Origin: Micromonospora violae
GTDB taxonomy: Bacteria; Actinomycetota; Actinomycetes; Mycobacteriales; Micromonosporaceae
Assembly: GCF_004217135.1 (NCBI RefSeq)
Contig: NZ_SHKK01000001.1
Span: forward strand, 5,952,001 to 6,016,000
Length of the DNA stretch: 64,000 nucleotides
Reading direction: 5' to 3'
The translations under genes were made by a program, and so were the position numbers. Positions 8,123 to 16,470 of this stretch are shown one piece after another. The first letter of the stretch is position 1; every line of letters starts with the position of its first letter. The notes beneath the pieces were generated by a model that saw only the letters and a list, made by a program, of their open reading frames with translations, ran no database searches and had not been told where the DNA came from.

Positions 8123-8998
8123 TCAGGCCGCCCCGAGGAAGTCGCGCAGCAGGGCGAGCATCTCGTCCGGGCGCTCCTCGTACAGCCAGTGCCCGCAGTC
8201 CTCGACAACCTCACCGCGGACCGTGTCGGCGTACCGGCGCACCTGCTGGGCGACCTGGTCACCGAGGCTGGCCGCCGCACCGACCGCCAGCACCGGCATC
8301 GTCAGCTTCGTGCCCCGGTACGTCGCGTTGTCGGCGATGTCCTGGTCGAACGCCCGGAAGTAGGCGAAGCTGGCCCGCAGCTGCGCCGGGTCGCGCAGAT
8401 GGCTGGCGAACTCCTCGACGTCGGGCGCGGCGATGCTGCCCTTGCGCACCATCAGGGCGTCGGTGAACCGGTCCACCCAGAGTGACTCCCGCCCGCTGAC
8501 CAGCGCCTCCGGAAGCCCGTTGCCGATGGAGAAGTAGCCGAAGTTCCACACCCCGGGCCCGCCTGCGGTGAGCGCGGGGAACGTGTAGATGCTCTCGTCG
8601 GGGATCGGCGCCTCGCTGAGGACCAGCCGACTCACCCGCTGCGCGTGGGCGGCGGCGTACGCGTACGCCACCATGGTCCCCAGGTCGTGCCCGACCAGCC
8701 GGAGGTCACCGACCAGGCCGAGCTGGTCGAGCAGTCCGTGCAGATCGGCGGCGACGGTCTTCTTGTCGTATCCGCCGTCCGGGGCGTCGCTGCCGCCGAA
8801 GCCGCGCAGGTCGGGCGCGACCACGTCGAAGGAGCGCCCCAACTCGGGCAGCAGGTGCCGCCACATGTGCCAGCACTGCGGGTAACCGTGCAGCAGCACC
8901 AGGGGCGGGCCGGCCCCGCCCCGGACGTAGTTCATGGTGATCTGGTCGACCCGCGCCCGCTGCTCGGTGAACCCCGCCGGAACCCGCTCGCCACCCAT
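8123..8998 (-). CDS. Alpha/beta hydrolase, epoxide hydrolase-like
   Basis: This 291-residue protein has the oxyanion-hole motif HGYPQCWHMW, DLRGFGGSD, the nucleophile elbow VGHDLGTM and the catalytic histidine in DCGHWLYEE. Aspartate rather than serine at the nucleophile position is characteristic of epoxide hydrolases and related dehalogenases. The start MGGERVPAG at 8998 is chosen because the longer upstream frame is glycine/arginine-rich low-complexity sequence. The substrate is unknown and the gene stands alone. Confidence 0.85.
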   Translation of the reverse strand: MGGERVPAGFTEQRARVDQITMNYVRGGAGPPLVLLHGYPQCWHMWRHLLPELGRSFDVVAPDLRGFGGSDAPDGGYDKKTVAADLHGLLDQLGLVGDLRLVGHDLGTMVAYAYAAAHAQRVSRLVLSEAPIPDESIYTFPALTAGGPGVWNFGYFSIGNGLPEALVSGRESLWVDRFTDALMVRKGSIAAPDVEEFASHLRDPAQLRASFAYFRAFDQDIADNATYRGTKLTMPVLAVGAAASLGDQVAQQVRRYADTVRGEVVEDCGHWLYEERPDEMLALLRDFLGAA

Positions 8999-9007
8999 CG
9001 CCGCCTC

Positions 9008-9236
9008 CGCCCGCCCGCCTCGCCCGCGCGCCGCCCGCCCGTGCGTCCTCTGCCGTCCCGCCCGCCGCGTGCCGTCCGCCCCGCCTGTCGGCCCGCCGCC
9101 CGCTCCGCCTGTCGGCCCGCCGCCCGCTCCGCCTGCCTGCTGCCTGCCGTCCGCCCCCGCCTGCCAGGCCGCCGCCGGGCGGCCGGCCCGGCAGTGGCCT
9201 GGCCTACCCGCTCCACCGCCCGCCATGCGCGAGACG
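9008..9236. repeat. C/G-rich simple-sequence stretch with a 24-bp tandem duplication
   Basis: Upstream of the hydrolase the plus strand is almost entirely Cs and Gs with CCGCC/GCCTG motifs. A 24-base unit beginning GTCGGCCCGCC occurs twice in perfect tandem at 9087-9110 and 9111-9134. No convincing gene lies here; the open frames on both strands are composition artefacts. The stretch ends immediately before the family A element at 9241. Confidence 0.7.
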
Positions 9237-9240
9237 GCCG

Positions 9241-9334
9241 TTGATCCACTCGGGTTTCAGGAAGTCGGGCCGTCCCAGGCCGTCGGACACCCCGACTTCC
9301 GGAAACCCGAGTGGATCAAGCCGAGTGGATCAAG
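9241..9334. repeat. Family A palindromic element, copy 2 (best preserved)
   Basis: Arms 9241-9269 and 9291-9319 are inverted copies with 28 of 29 positions matching, beginning TTGATCCACTCGGG, around a 21-base spacer. A further direct copy of the right terminus (GAGTGGATCAAG) follows to 9334, as if a duplicated end. The element lies between divergent genes, so it is not a terminator by context. Confidence 0.85.
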
Positions 9335-9420
9335 CGGTGGGCCGCAGGCGCGCGGGCGGTCGCGGGTGTCACAGCACCCGGCTTGGGGCGTACCGGAGCC
9401 GGTGCGGGAGACTGGGCGAC

Positions 9421-10881
9421 ATGGCGGCTCGTGGCTTCCCGTACACCGATCTCAAGGACTTCATCGCGGCGCTGGAGCGCGCGGGGGAGTTGCGCCGGGT
9501 CGACGTCCCGGTCGACCCGACCCTGGAGATGAGCGAGGTGGTCACCCGCACGGTGCGGGCTGGCGGCCCGGCGCTGCTCTTCGAGCGTCCGACCCGGGGC
9601 GAGATGCCGGTGGCGATCAACCTGTTCGGCACCGAGAAGCGGATGGCGATGGCCCTCGGTGTCGACTCCCTGGACGAGGTCGGTGCCCGGATCGGCGCGC
9701 TGATCAAGCCGGAGTTGCCGGTCGGCTGGTCGGGCATCCGCGAGGGTCTCGGCAAGGTCATGCAGCTCAAGTCGGTGCCACCGCGCAAGGTGAAGACCGC
9801 CCCCTGCCAGGAGGTCGTCTACCGGGGTGAGGACGTGGACCTCAACCGGCTGCCGGGGTTGCAGGTCTGGCCCGACGACGGCGGGGTCTTCCACAACTAC
9901 GGGCTGACCCACACCAAGCACCCGGAGACCGGCAAGCGCAACCTCGGCCTGTACCGACTCCAGCAGCACGGCCGCAACACCCTGGGCATGCACTGGCAGA
10001 TCCACAAGGACTCGACGGCGCACCACGCGGTCGCCGAGCGGCTCGGGCAGCGCCTGCCGGTCGCGGTCGCGATCGGCTGCGACCCGGTCGTCTCGTACGC
10101 GGCCAGCGCGCCACTGCCCAGCGACATCGACGAGTACCTGTTCGCCGGGTTCCTGCGCGGCGAACGGGTGGAGATGGTCGACTGCCTCACCGTGCCGTTG
10201 CAGGTGCCGGCGCACGCGCAGATCGTGCTGGAGGGCTACCTGGAGCCCGGTGAGCGGCTGCCCGAGGGGCCGTTCGGCGACCACACCGGCTACTACACGC
10301 CGGTCGAGCCGTTCCCCGTGCTGCACATCGAGGCGATGACCATGCAGCGCAAGCCGGTCTACCACTCGATCGTCACGTCGAAGCCGCCGCAGGAGGACCA
10401 CGGCCTGGGCAAGGCCACCGAGCGGATCTTCCAGCCGCTGCTCAAGCTGATGATCCCGGACATCGTCGACTACGACCTGCCGGCCGCCGGTGTTTTCCAC
10501 AACTGCGCGATCGTCTCGATCCGTAAGCGCTACCCGAAGCACGCGCAGAAGGTGATGAACGCGATCTGGGGCGCGCACCTGATGTCGCTGACCAAGCTGA
10601 TCGTGATCGTCGACGAGGACTGCGACGTGCACGACTACAACGAGGTCGCCTTCCGGGCCTTCGGCAACGTCGACTACGCGCGGGACCTGCTGCTCACCGA
10701 GGGGCCGGTGGATCACCTCGATCACTCGTCGTACCAGCAGTTCTGGGGCGGCAAGGCTGGTGTCGACGCCACCCGCAAACTGCCCACCGAGGGCTACACC
10801 CGTGGTTGGCCGGAGGAGATGAGCATGAGCCCGGAAGTCGCGGCCCTGGTCGACAAGCGCTGGAAGGAGTACGGGATCTGA
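9421..10881 (+). CDS. mqnL: Menaquinone biosynthesis decarboxylase, UbiD family
   Basis: This 486-residue UbiD-type decarboxylase contains GMHWQIHKDSTAHH and PEGPFGDHTGYY, hallmarks of the prenyl-FMN-dependent family. It should act in the futalosine menaquinone route, removing the ring carboxylate after prenylation of 1,4-dihydroxy-6-naphthoate. The cofactor is made by the UbiX-type protein encoded at 12962. The assignment to menaquinone rather than another aromatic acid comes from context: the prenyltransferase starts on its stop codon, and mqnE, mqnA and mqnC are in the same window. The start ATG at 9421 is preferred over the longer frame, whose upstream part runs through a palindrome. Confidence 0.9.
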   Translation: MAARGFPYTDLKDFIAALERAGELRRVDVPVDPTLEMSEVVTRTVRAGGPALLFERPTRGEMPVAINLFGTEKRMAMALGVDSLDEVGARIGALIKPELPVGWSGIREGLGKVMQLKSVPPRKVKTAPCQEVVYRGEDVDLNRLPGLQVWPDDGGVFHNYGLTHTKHPETGKRNLGLYRLQQHGRNTLGMHWQIHKDSTAHHAVAERLGQRLPVAVAIGCDPVVSYAASAPLPSDIDEYLFAGFLRGERVEMVDCLTVPLQVPAHAQIVLEGYLEPGERLPEGPFGDHTGYYTPVEPFPVLHIEAMTMQRKPVYHSIVTSKPPQEDHGLGKATERIFQPLLKLMIPDIVDYDLPAAGVFHNCAIVSIRKRYPKHAQKVMNAIWGAHLMSLTKLIVIVDEDCDVHDYNEVAFRAFGNVDYARDLLLTEGPVDHLDHSSYQQFWGGKAGVDATRKLPTEGYTRGWPEEMSMSPEVAALVDKRWKEYGI

Positions 10882-11792
10882 TGGCCGTCCTCGACGCACC
10901 GGCAGCGAAGCCGGGCCGGACCAGGTCCTTCCTGAAGCTCGTCGCCGTCGAGCACTCCGTGTTCGCGCTACCGTTCGCGTTCCTCTCCGCGTTGGCCGCG
11001 ATGCGGGCCCTCGATGGGCGGGTACGGTGGCTCGACCTGCTGCTGATCACCGTGGCGATGGTCGGGGCGCGGACGTTCGCGATGGCCGCCAACCGGATCC
11101 TCGACCGCAAGATCGACGCGCGGAATCCGCGTACCGCCGGGCGGGAACTGGTCACCGGAGCGGTGAGCGTGCGGACGGCCTGGACCGGCGCGGCCGTCGC
11201 GCTGGTGGTCTTCCTCGTCGCTGCCGCCCTGCTCAACCCGCTCTGCCTGGTGCTCGCGCCGCTCGCAGTAGTGCCGCTGGTCGTCTACCCCTACGCCAAG
11301 CGGTTCACCAACTGGCCGCACGCCATCCTCGGGGTCGCCCAGGCCGTCGGCCCGGTCGGCGCCTGGCTGGCGGTCACCGGCACCCTGGACGGCTCCGGGC
11401 CGGCGTGGCTGCTCGGCGCGGCCGTCGGGCTGTGGATCGGCGGCTTCGACCTGATCTACGCCTGCCAGGACTCCGAGATCGACCGGGAGATCGGCGTGCA
11501 CAGCGTGCCCGCCCGCTACGGTCGACGCTTCGCCCTGCACGCTTCCACTGTCGCGCACGTGGTGACGTTCGCGCTGTTCATCTGGTTCGGTGCGCAGATC
11601 GATCTCGGCTGGCTCTGGTGGATCGGGCTCGCGCTGACCGCTGTGGCGTTCGCCTACCAGCACGTGGTGGTCACCCCGACCGACCTCAGCAAGGTCAACC
11701 GGGCGTTCTTCACCGCGAACGGGTTCGTCGGCATCGCGCTGTTCCTCTTCGCCCTGCTCGACCTGGTGATCCGGCTCGGCCTGCGGCCCTGA
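10881..11792 (+). CDS. mqnP: UbiA prenyltransferase of menaquinone synthesis
   Basis: The 303-residue membrane protein has both aspartate-rich motifs of UbiA enzymes: NRILDRKIDARNPRT at about residues 70-85 and DSEIDREIGVHS near residue 197, embedded in about eight or nine helices. It joins a polyprenyl chain to the naphthoate ring in the futalosine pathway. The ATG overlaps the mqnL stop by one base, so the two are co-translated. Its last codons run into a short tandem repeat that continues to the end of the convergent terpene synthase gene. Confidence 0.92.
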   Translation: MAVLDAPAAKPGRTRSFLKLVAVEHSVFALPFAFLSALAAMRALDGRVRWLDLLLITVAMVGARTFAMAANRILDRKIDARNPRTAGRELVTGAVSVRTAWTGAAVALVVFLVAAALLNPLCLVLAPLAVVPLVVYPYAKRFTNWPHAILGVAQAVGPVGAWLAVTGTLDGSGPAWLLGAAVGLWIGGFDLIYACQDSEIDREIGVHSVPARYGRRFALHASTVAHVVTFALFIWFGAQIDLGWLWWIGLALTAVAFAYQHVVVTPTDLSKVNRAFFTANGFVGIALFLFALLDLVIRLGLRP

Positions 11793-11842
11793 TTCCGGCT
11801 CGGCCTACGACCCCGATCCAGCTCGGCCTACGGCCCTGAGCC
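11771..11842. repeat. Three tandem 24-bp units across two convergent gene ends
   Basis: Units at 11771-11794, 11795-11818 and 11819-11842 share the core GCTCGGCCTACGGCCC with a few changes. The first holds the mqnP stop and the third the stop codon of the opposite-strand terpene synthase, so the array sets the C-termini of both proteins. Confidence 0.75.
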
Positions 11843-12811
11843 GGGCGGCGCGGTGCTGACCGGGTAGCGGGCGCTCTCGAAGGTCCAGTCGACGGTCCCG
11901 CGCACCGCGTACGCGACCCCGTCGAGATAGTCGGCGACCGTCGTGTCCAACGCCGGCCCGAACGACGGCACCGCGGCCCGCAGCGCGACGAAGCGTCGCA
12001 TCGCCTCCCGCCAGTGCTGGGCTGCCCGGTCGACCGCCTCCGCCTCCGACCCGGCCAGCTCGGCCTGGAGGGCGAGGACCAGGTTGTGCCCGCCGGCCGT
12101 CGCCCGGTCCCGGTCCAGCGAGGCCAGGTCGTTGTACCAGGAGAGCAGGTCGTTGCCGGTGCGGGCGATCTGACGCAGCAGCGGATGGTGGTAGACCGGG
12201 TCGGGCAGCGGGCGGCCCCTGACGAACTCCACCAGCGGGTACGACACCTCCGCCGCCGAGGTCGACCGACGCAACTCGACGTACTCGTCGACGCCGGGAC
12301 GGCGGCCGGCTTCCTTGTTGACCGCCTCCTGCCAGGTGCCGTCGAGGTGCCGGGCGACCGCGTCGGCGAAACGCTGCCGCCACCGGGCCGGCATCCGGCG
12401 GCGCGGCTCCCGCCAGGCCAGCACCAGCAGTCGCCGCAGCGGGCCGGTCAGCCCGGTCTGCCGCAGCCGGGTGCCGCCGTGCAGCACCGCCAGCGTGCTG
12501 TCGCGCAGCGCCCGGATCTGCTCAGGGGTCAACCGGTTCGGCCCGTCGCAGGCGTCGTCGACCAGGAAGAACCAGGTGAACAGCGCGGCCAGCACCCGCA
12601 GGTCAGCTTCGCTCGCCTCCGGGTAGAGCCGTCCGGCGTACCGGGCGAAGGCCCCCCGGGACAGCCGGTTCAGCGCGGCGTCGTCCAGGGGAAAGCCAAG
12701 CTCGGGTAGCAGACCGAGCAGCCAATCCTGCACCCGGTCGGCGTGCGGTGGAAGCCGGGACGGGATCGGACATTCGGCACGCAGGGCCCGGAGGATCTCG
12801 ACGGTCGTCAC
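11828..12811 (-). CDS. Class I terpene synthase (cyclase)
   Basis: This 327-residue protein has the bacterial terpene cyclase plan: the aspartate-rich DDACD at residues 85-89, a pyrophosphate-sensor-like arginine at 181/182, the second metal site NDLLSWYND at 220-228, HNLVL soon after, and a C-terminal ARY (RY pair). The second metal site ends in Asp where most bacterial enzymes have Glu. It should ionise and cyclise a prenyl diphosphate, probably FPP or GPP; the product cannot be read from sequence. No P450 or prenyl diphosphate synthase is adjacent. It is convergent to mqnP and divergent from mqnM, an unusual place for a terpene gene. Confidence 0.85.
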   Translation of the reverse strand: MTTVEILRALRAECPIPSRLPPHADRVQDWLLGLLPELGFPLDDAALNRLSRGAFARYAGRLYPEASEADLRVLAALFTWFFLVDDACDGPNRLTPEQIRALRDSTLAVLHGGTRLRQTGLTGPLRRLLVLAWREPRRRMPARWRQRFADAVARHLDGTWQEAVNKEAGRRPGVDEYVELRRSTSAAEVSYPLVEFVRGRPLPDPVYHHPLLRQIARTGNDLLSWYNDLASLDRDRATAGGHNLVLALQAELAGSEAEAVDRAAQHWREAMRRFVALRAAVPSFGPALDTTVADYLDGVAYAVRGTVDWTFESARYPVSTAPPGSGP

Positions 12812-12961
12812 CGATGCCTCCTCCGCGAGATGGTTCCGGTGCGAATTGCCAGCGGCAGCATGCCAGGTCGACGAGGTGCGCAGGTACCCCGTCCGACATG
12901 TTCGACCCGATCATCCGGGGGTGCCCATCAGCGGACCGGTCGGACCAGGCAGGCTGGGGGT

Positions 12962-13591
12962 ATGCGGGAACCATGGGTGGTCGGGGTCTCCGGTGCCTCC
13001 GGCACGCCGTACGCGGCGGCCGTCATCGGCGGACTGCTCGACGCGGGCGAGCCGGTGGACCTGATCGTGTCCCGGGCGGCACGACTCACCGTGCTCGACG
13101 AGACCGGCCGGCCCTTCCGTGACGGGCACTGGGCCGAGGACCTCGCCGCCTGGCTCGACCGGGACCTGACCGCGGCGGATGTGCGGCACTGGCCCGCCGG
13201 TGACCTGGCCGCCGGGCCGAGCAGCGGCTCCTACCGGGTACGCGGGATGGCCGTCGTCCCGGCCAGCACGGCGGCCTGCGCGGGCGTGGCGATCGGGCTC
13301 TCCAAGGACCTGTTGCAGCGCGCCGCCGAGGTCAACCTCAAGGAACGGCGTCCCGTGGTGATGGTTCCCCGGGAGACACCGGTGACCCGCAGCCACCTGG
13401 AGCACCTCCTGGCGCTGCACGACGCCGGCGCGGTGGTGCTGCCGGCCAGCCCCGGCTTCTACGGTGCCGGCGCGGCGGCCAGCGCGCAGCAACTGGTCGA
13501 CTTCGTGGCGGGCAAGGTGCTGGACGCCCTCGGCGTCCCGCACACCCTGTTCCGCAGGTGGTCCGGCCAGCTCGGCGCAGCCCGAAGCTGA
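12962..13591 (+). CDS. mqnM: UbiX-type flavin prenyltransferase
   Basis: The 209-residue product matches the UbiX family: VGVSGASGTPYA at the N-terminus for flavin binding, VVPASTAACAGVAIGLSKDLL in the middle and VPRETPVTRSHLEHL for the prenyl phosphate site. It makes prenyl-FMN from FMN and dimethylallyl phosphate for the UbiD partner MqnL. It lies 150 bases from the divergent terpene synthase and is followed by a perfect 13-bp hairpin. The ATG at 12962 starts right at the conserved domain. Confidence 0.92.
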   Translation: MREPWVVGVSGASGTPYAAAVIGGLLDAGEPVDLIVSRAARLTVLDETGRPFRDGHWAEDLAAWLDRDLTAADVRHWPAGDLAAGPSSGSYRVRGMAVVPASTAACAGVAIGLSKDLLQRAAEVNLKERRPVVMVPRETPVTRSHLEHLLALHDAGAVVLPASPGFYGAGAAASAQQLVDFVAGKVLDALGVPHTLFRRWSGQLGAARS

Positions 13592-13602
13592 GCCGAAGCG
13601 GG

Positions 13603-13632
13603 ACGCGGACCGGACTGGTGTCCGGTCCGCGT
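13603..13632. terminator. Perfect 13-bp hairpin between mqnM and bldC
   Basis: Arms ACGCGGACCGGAC and GTCCGGTCCGCGT pair perfectly around the loop TGGT. The hairpin lies 11 bases after the mqnM stop and 18 before the end of the convergent bldC, and can act for both. Confidence 0.8.
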
Positions 13633-13650
13633 GGCGTTGTCCGCACCAGT

Positions 13651-13917
13651 TCAGTACATGCCGGCGTTGGCCGGACCCGGCCCCGTGGAAGCGGCCGGCC
13701 CCACATTGCGTGGCTTTCCGACCTCATCCACCTCGTCCAGCATGCCCTCCCCCTCAAGCAGGGCCCGCACCTCGGATTCCCGAAACCGGCGATGCCCGCC
13801 TGGAGTCCGGATGCTTCCTATCCGGCCGGCCGCCGCCCATCTCGTCACAGTTTTCGGGTCTACCCGAAACAGCGCGGCGACCTCACCCGGTGTCAGCAGG
13901 CGATCTCCAGTGTCCAC
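13651..13917 (-). CDS. bldC: BldC-type MerR-fold developmental regulator
   Basis: This 88-residue protein reads LLTPGEVAALFRVDPKTVTRWAAAGRI followed by IRTPGGHRRFRE, the signature of BldC, a single winged-helix DNA-binding protein that holds back sporulation genes in Streptomyces. The GTG at 13917 is chosen because a strong GAGGAGG site sits just upstream; a longer frame from 13992 lacks this support. The C-terminal tail after the domain (LLEGEGMLDEVDEVG...) is acidic, then Gly/Ala/Pro-rich, and longer than in Streptomyces BldC, which has about 68 residues. Confidence 0.88.
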   Translation of the reverse strand: MDTGDRLLTPGEVAALFRVDPKTVTRWAAAGRIGSIRTPGGHRRFRESEVRALLEGEGMLDEVDEVGKPRNVGPAASTGPGPANAGMY

Positions 13918-14187
13918 AGCCCCCTCCTCGCGTCGACGAAGCCCCCGGCTGAACACACTGCCCCCGGCTGGTGCGTAGCCCAGAGCCGTCATGAGGGACG
14001 TATGGCAATTACAGCACCAGGGACAGGGCCTGTCCGCCCAAACGCGAAAAATGCACTGAGTGGGGAGTTAGTAATGTTACTGGTGCTACCTCTGCCTTGA
14101 CCGGCGGTTTGCGAACAGTGACTCACCGCTCAGTCCAACAGGTGCCGAGGGGCGCACGTTACGCCTGAACGGTTAAGGTCACTCTCT
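13918..14187. promoter_or_regulatory. Divergent bldC / lrp promoter region
   Basis: This gap of about 270 bases is AT-richer than its surroundings. It includes the perfect inverted repeat AGTAATGTTACT at 14070-14081 and TTACGCCTGAACGGTTAAGG just before the lrp start. No gene was seen. The repeat is a candidate operator for BldC or the Lrp protein; this is inference. Confidence 0.45.
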
Positions 14188-14646
14188 GTGGACGCCATCG
14201 ACCTGAGCCTCGTTGACCTGCTGCGCGGCAATGCCCGCCTCTCGTACGCCGAGCTGGCCCGACAGGTGGGCCTCTCGGCCCCGGCCGTGCACGAGCGGGT
14301 CGGCAAGCTGGAGAGCAGCGGGGTGGTTCGGGGCTACCGCGCGGACGTGGCCCCCGAGTCGATCGGGCTGGGCGTCACCGCGCTGATCGGCATCGTCGAG
14401 GACTCCGGCGCCGACAGCGACGACATGCTGGAGTCGCTGCGGGTGCTGCCCGAGATCGAATCCTGCTACTTCATGGCCGGCGTGGAGTCCTTCCTCCTCA
14501 AGGCGCGGGTCGGCACGATCGCCGAACTGGAGCAGTTGATCGTGCGGTTGAACCGGACGCCGGGGGTCGCCTCCACCCGTACCGCCATCGCCCTCTCCAC
14601 GAAGTGGGAGAACCGCCCGCAGCCGGTCGGCCCGCCCGCGGCCTGA
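14188..14646 (+). CDS. Lrp/AsnC family transcriptional regulator
   Basis: This 152-residue protein has an N-terminal helix-turn-helix (LSYAELARQVGLSAPAVHERV) and a C-terminal RAM ligand-binding domain (about residues 68-140). It starts with GTG at 14188. The stop is 42 bases before cds1, so it plausibly controls that cysteine-degrading enzyme in response to an amino acid. A similar regulator is found beside futalosine genes in other actinomycetes, from general knowledge. Confidence 0.9.
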   Translation: MDAIDLSLVDLLRGNARLSYAELARQVGLSAPAVHERVGKLESSGVVRGYRADVAPESIGLGVTALIGIVEDSGADSDDMLESLRVLPEIESCYFMAGVESFLLKARVGTIAELEQLIVRLNRTPGVASTRTAIALSTKWENRPQPVGPPAA

Positions 14647-14688
14647 CCGCCGCTGACCACCGCTGGCCAGCTTGCTACGTTTCCGACT

Positions 14689-15780
14689 GTGACTCATCTC
14701 GACCGGTGCGACGAGGCCAGCCGGACCTGGGTGACCGAGGCGATCGCCGCCGTCGAGGCGGACGCGAACCGGTCGGCCGACACCCACCTACTGCCGTTGC
14801 CGCTGCCCCGGGAGTGGGGGATCGACCTCTATCTCAAGGACGAGTCGTCACACCCCACCGGCTCGCTGAAGCACCGGCTGGCCCGCTCGCTGTTCCTCTA
14901 CGGGCTGTGCAACGGCTGGATCGGGCCGCGCACCACGATCGTCGAAGCGTCGTCGGGTTCCACGGCGGTCTCCGAGGCGTACTTCGCCCGGATGCTCGGC
15001 CTGCCGTTCATCGCGGTGATGCCCGCCTCCACCTCCCCGGAGAAGATCGCGCAGATCGAGTTCCAGGGCGGCCGGTGCCACCTGGTGGACGACCCGGCCA
15101 GTGTGGTGGTCGAGGCCCGGTGGCTCGCCGAGGACTCCGGCGGGCACTTCATGGACCAGTTCACCTACGCCGAGCGGGCGACCGACTGGCGGGGCAACAA
15201 CAACATCGCCGAGTCGATCTACGCGCAGTTGGAGTTGGAACGGCACCCGATCCCCGCCTGGGTCGTGGTGGGCGCCGGCACCGGGGGCACCAGCGCGACA
15301 ATCGGCCGGTACGCCCGGTACCGCCGGCTCGCCACCAAGCTCTGTGTGGTCGACCCGGAGAACTCGGCGTTCTACCCGGCCTGGCTTGCCGCCGACTGGT
15401 CGGTACGGACCGGCAAAGGCTCCCGCATCGAGGGGATCGGCCGGCCCACCGTGGAGGCGTCGTTCCTGCCCTCGGTGGTGGACCGCATGGTCCAGGTGCC
15501 GGACGCGGCGTCGCTGGCCGCCATGCGCGCCGGATCGGCGCTGCTCGGTCGCCGGGTGGGCGGGTCCACCGGCACCAACCTGTGGGGCGCGTTCGGCCTG
15601 ATCGCCGGGATGCTCGCCGAGGGTCGGACCGGCTCGGTGGTCACCCTGATCTGCGACCCGGGCGACCGGTACGCCGACACGTACTACGCCGACGACTGGG
15701 TGGCCGCCCAGGGCCTCGACCTGACCCCGCACCTGGCCACCATCGACCGCTTCCTGGCCAGCGGAGCCTGGCCCAGCTGA
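14689..15780 (+). CDS. cds1: PLP-dependent cysteine desulfhydrase, Cds1-like
   Basis: The 363-residue product is a cysteine-synthase-fold PLP enzyme: the lysine motif [13 protein letters not shown] (about residue 64), the substrate loop [13 protein letters not shown] and the phosphate-binding glycine loop [14 protein letters not shown]. The wording of these motifs closely matches, from memory, mycobacterial Cds1, which breaks down L-cysteine to pyruvate, ammonia and sulfide and supports respiration and redox balance. It starts at GTG 14689, downstream of the Lrp gene. A cystathionine or cysteine synthase role is less likely but not excluded. Confidence 0.85.
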   Translation: MTHLDRCDEASRTWVTEAIAAVEADANRSADTHLLPLPLPREWGIDLYLKDESSHPTGSLKHRLARSLFLYGLCNGWIGPRTTIVEASSGSTAVSEAYFARMLGLPFIAVMPASTSPEKIAQIEFQGGRCHLVDDPASVVVEARWLAEDSGGHFMDQFTYAERATDWRGNNNIAESIYAQLELERHPIPAWVVVGAGTGGTSATIGRYARYRRLATKLCVVDPENSAFYPAWLAADWSVRTGKGSRIEGIGRPTVEASFLPSVVDRMVQVPDAASLAAMRAGSALLGRRVGGSTGTNLWGAFGLIAGMLAEGRTGSVVTLICDPGDRYADTYYADDWVAAQGLDLTPHLATIDRFLASGAWPS

Positions 15781-15796
15781 ATCGGGTGCGCACCGC

Positions 15797-16426
15797 TCAG
15801 CGGGGCTCGAACCGTTCGGCCAGCCCGGGGTAGCGCACCACGTAGCCGCTGTCGTCCAGATCGATCTCGGCGGTGAAGGTGCCGCTGGCGAAGCGCACCC
15901 GACCCGGCCCGAGCCCGGTGTAGATCTGCTCGGCCGGCACCACCTCCAGGCCGGGCAGCAGCACCCAGGCGACGGTGATCCGGTGTGCCACGTCGGCCGG
16001 CTCGGCCGCCAACCGGAGCCGGTGCACCGGCAGGGTGTTGAACAGCGGTGAGCCGCTCAGGTCGACGTCGAGGGCGTCGACCAGCCGGTCCGGGTCGTCG
16101 GTGCCCGGCAAACCGGCCCGGGGATGACCGGCCGCGACCAGGGCGGCGTCCAGGTCGCCCTGCTCGGCGGTGGTCACCCGCCACCGGTCGGCGGCCCGCT
16201 CCAGCTTCACCCGCCGCAGCCAGCCGAGCCCTTCAGCCTCGACCTCGACCCGGGTGGTGGCCCAGTCCGGCGTGGTGGTCAGCTGGTACCGGGCGGTCCA
16301 CGGGATCGGGTCCACGGCGAGCAGGGTGCCCCGGGCCGCCAACCCGTGGCCGTCGTCGAGCAGAACGTGCTCGCTGCCGGCGGTGTCCGTCCGGGACCAG
16401 AAGATTGACTTCGGCATGGTCGGCAT
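15797..16426 (-). CDS. Putative glycolipid-binding family protein
   Basis: The protein of about 209 residues begins PKSIFWSRTDTAGSEHVLL and continues as a beta-rich fold with R/E/L patterns typical of the 'putative glycolipid-binding' family (former DUF1089). It has no signal peptide or membrane segment. Two ATGs three codons apart (16426, 16417) are equally possible and neither has a clear ribosome site. It is convergent with cds1 with only 16 bases between the stops. Its function is not established. Confidence 0.72.
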   Translation of the reverse strand: MPTMPKSIFWSRTDTAGSEHVLLDDGHGLAARGTLLAVDPIPWTARYQLTTTPDWATTRVEVEAEGLGWLRRVKLERAADRWRVTTAEQGDLDAALVAAGHPRAGLPGTDDPDRLVDALDVDLSGSPLFNTLPVHRLRLAAEPADVAHRITVAWVLLPGLEVVPAEQIYTGLGPGRVRFASGTFTAEIDLDDSGYVVRYPGLAERFEPR

Positions 16427-16470
16427 GTGCCGGACGTTACGCGACCCGGTCGGCATCGGCAGGGCATGCG

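Noticed and set aside
9241..9420. A longer mqnL start at 9241
   Set aside because: The extension would be encoded by the palindrome and non-conserved DNA; the family's N-terminus starts at the ATG at 9421.
11828..13591. A terpene biosynthetic gene cluster
   Set aside because: Only the cyclase is present; flanking genes are menaquinone genes and bldC, with no P450, methyltransferase or prenyl diphosphate synthase.
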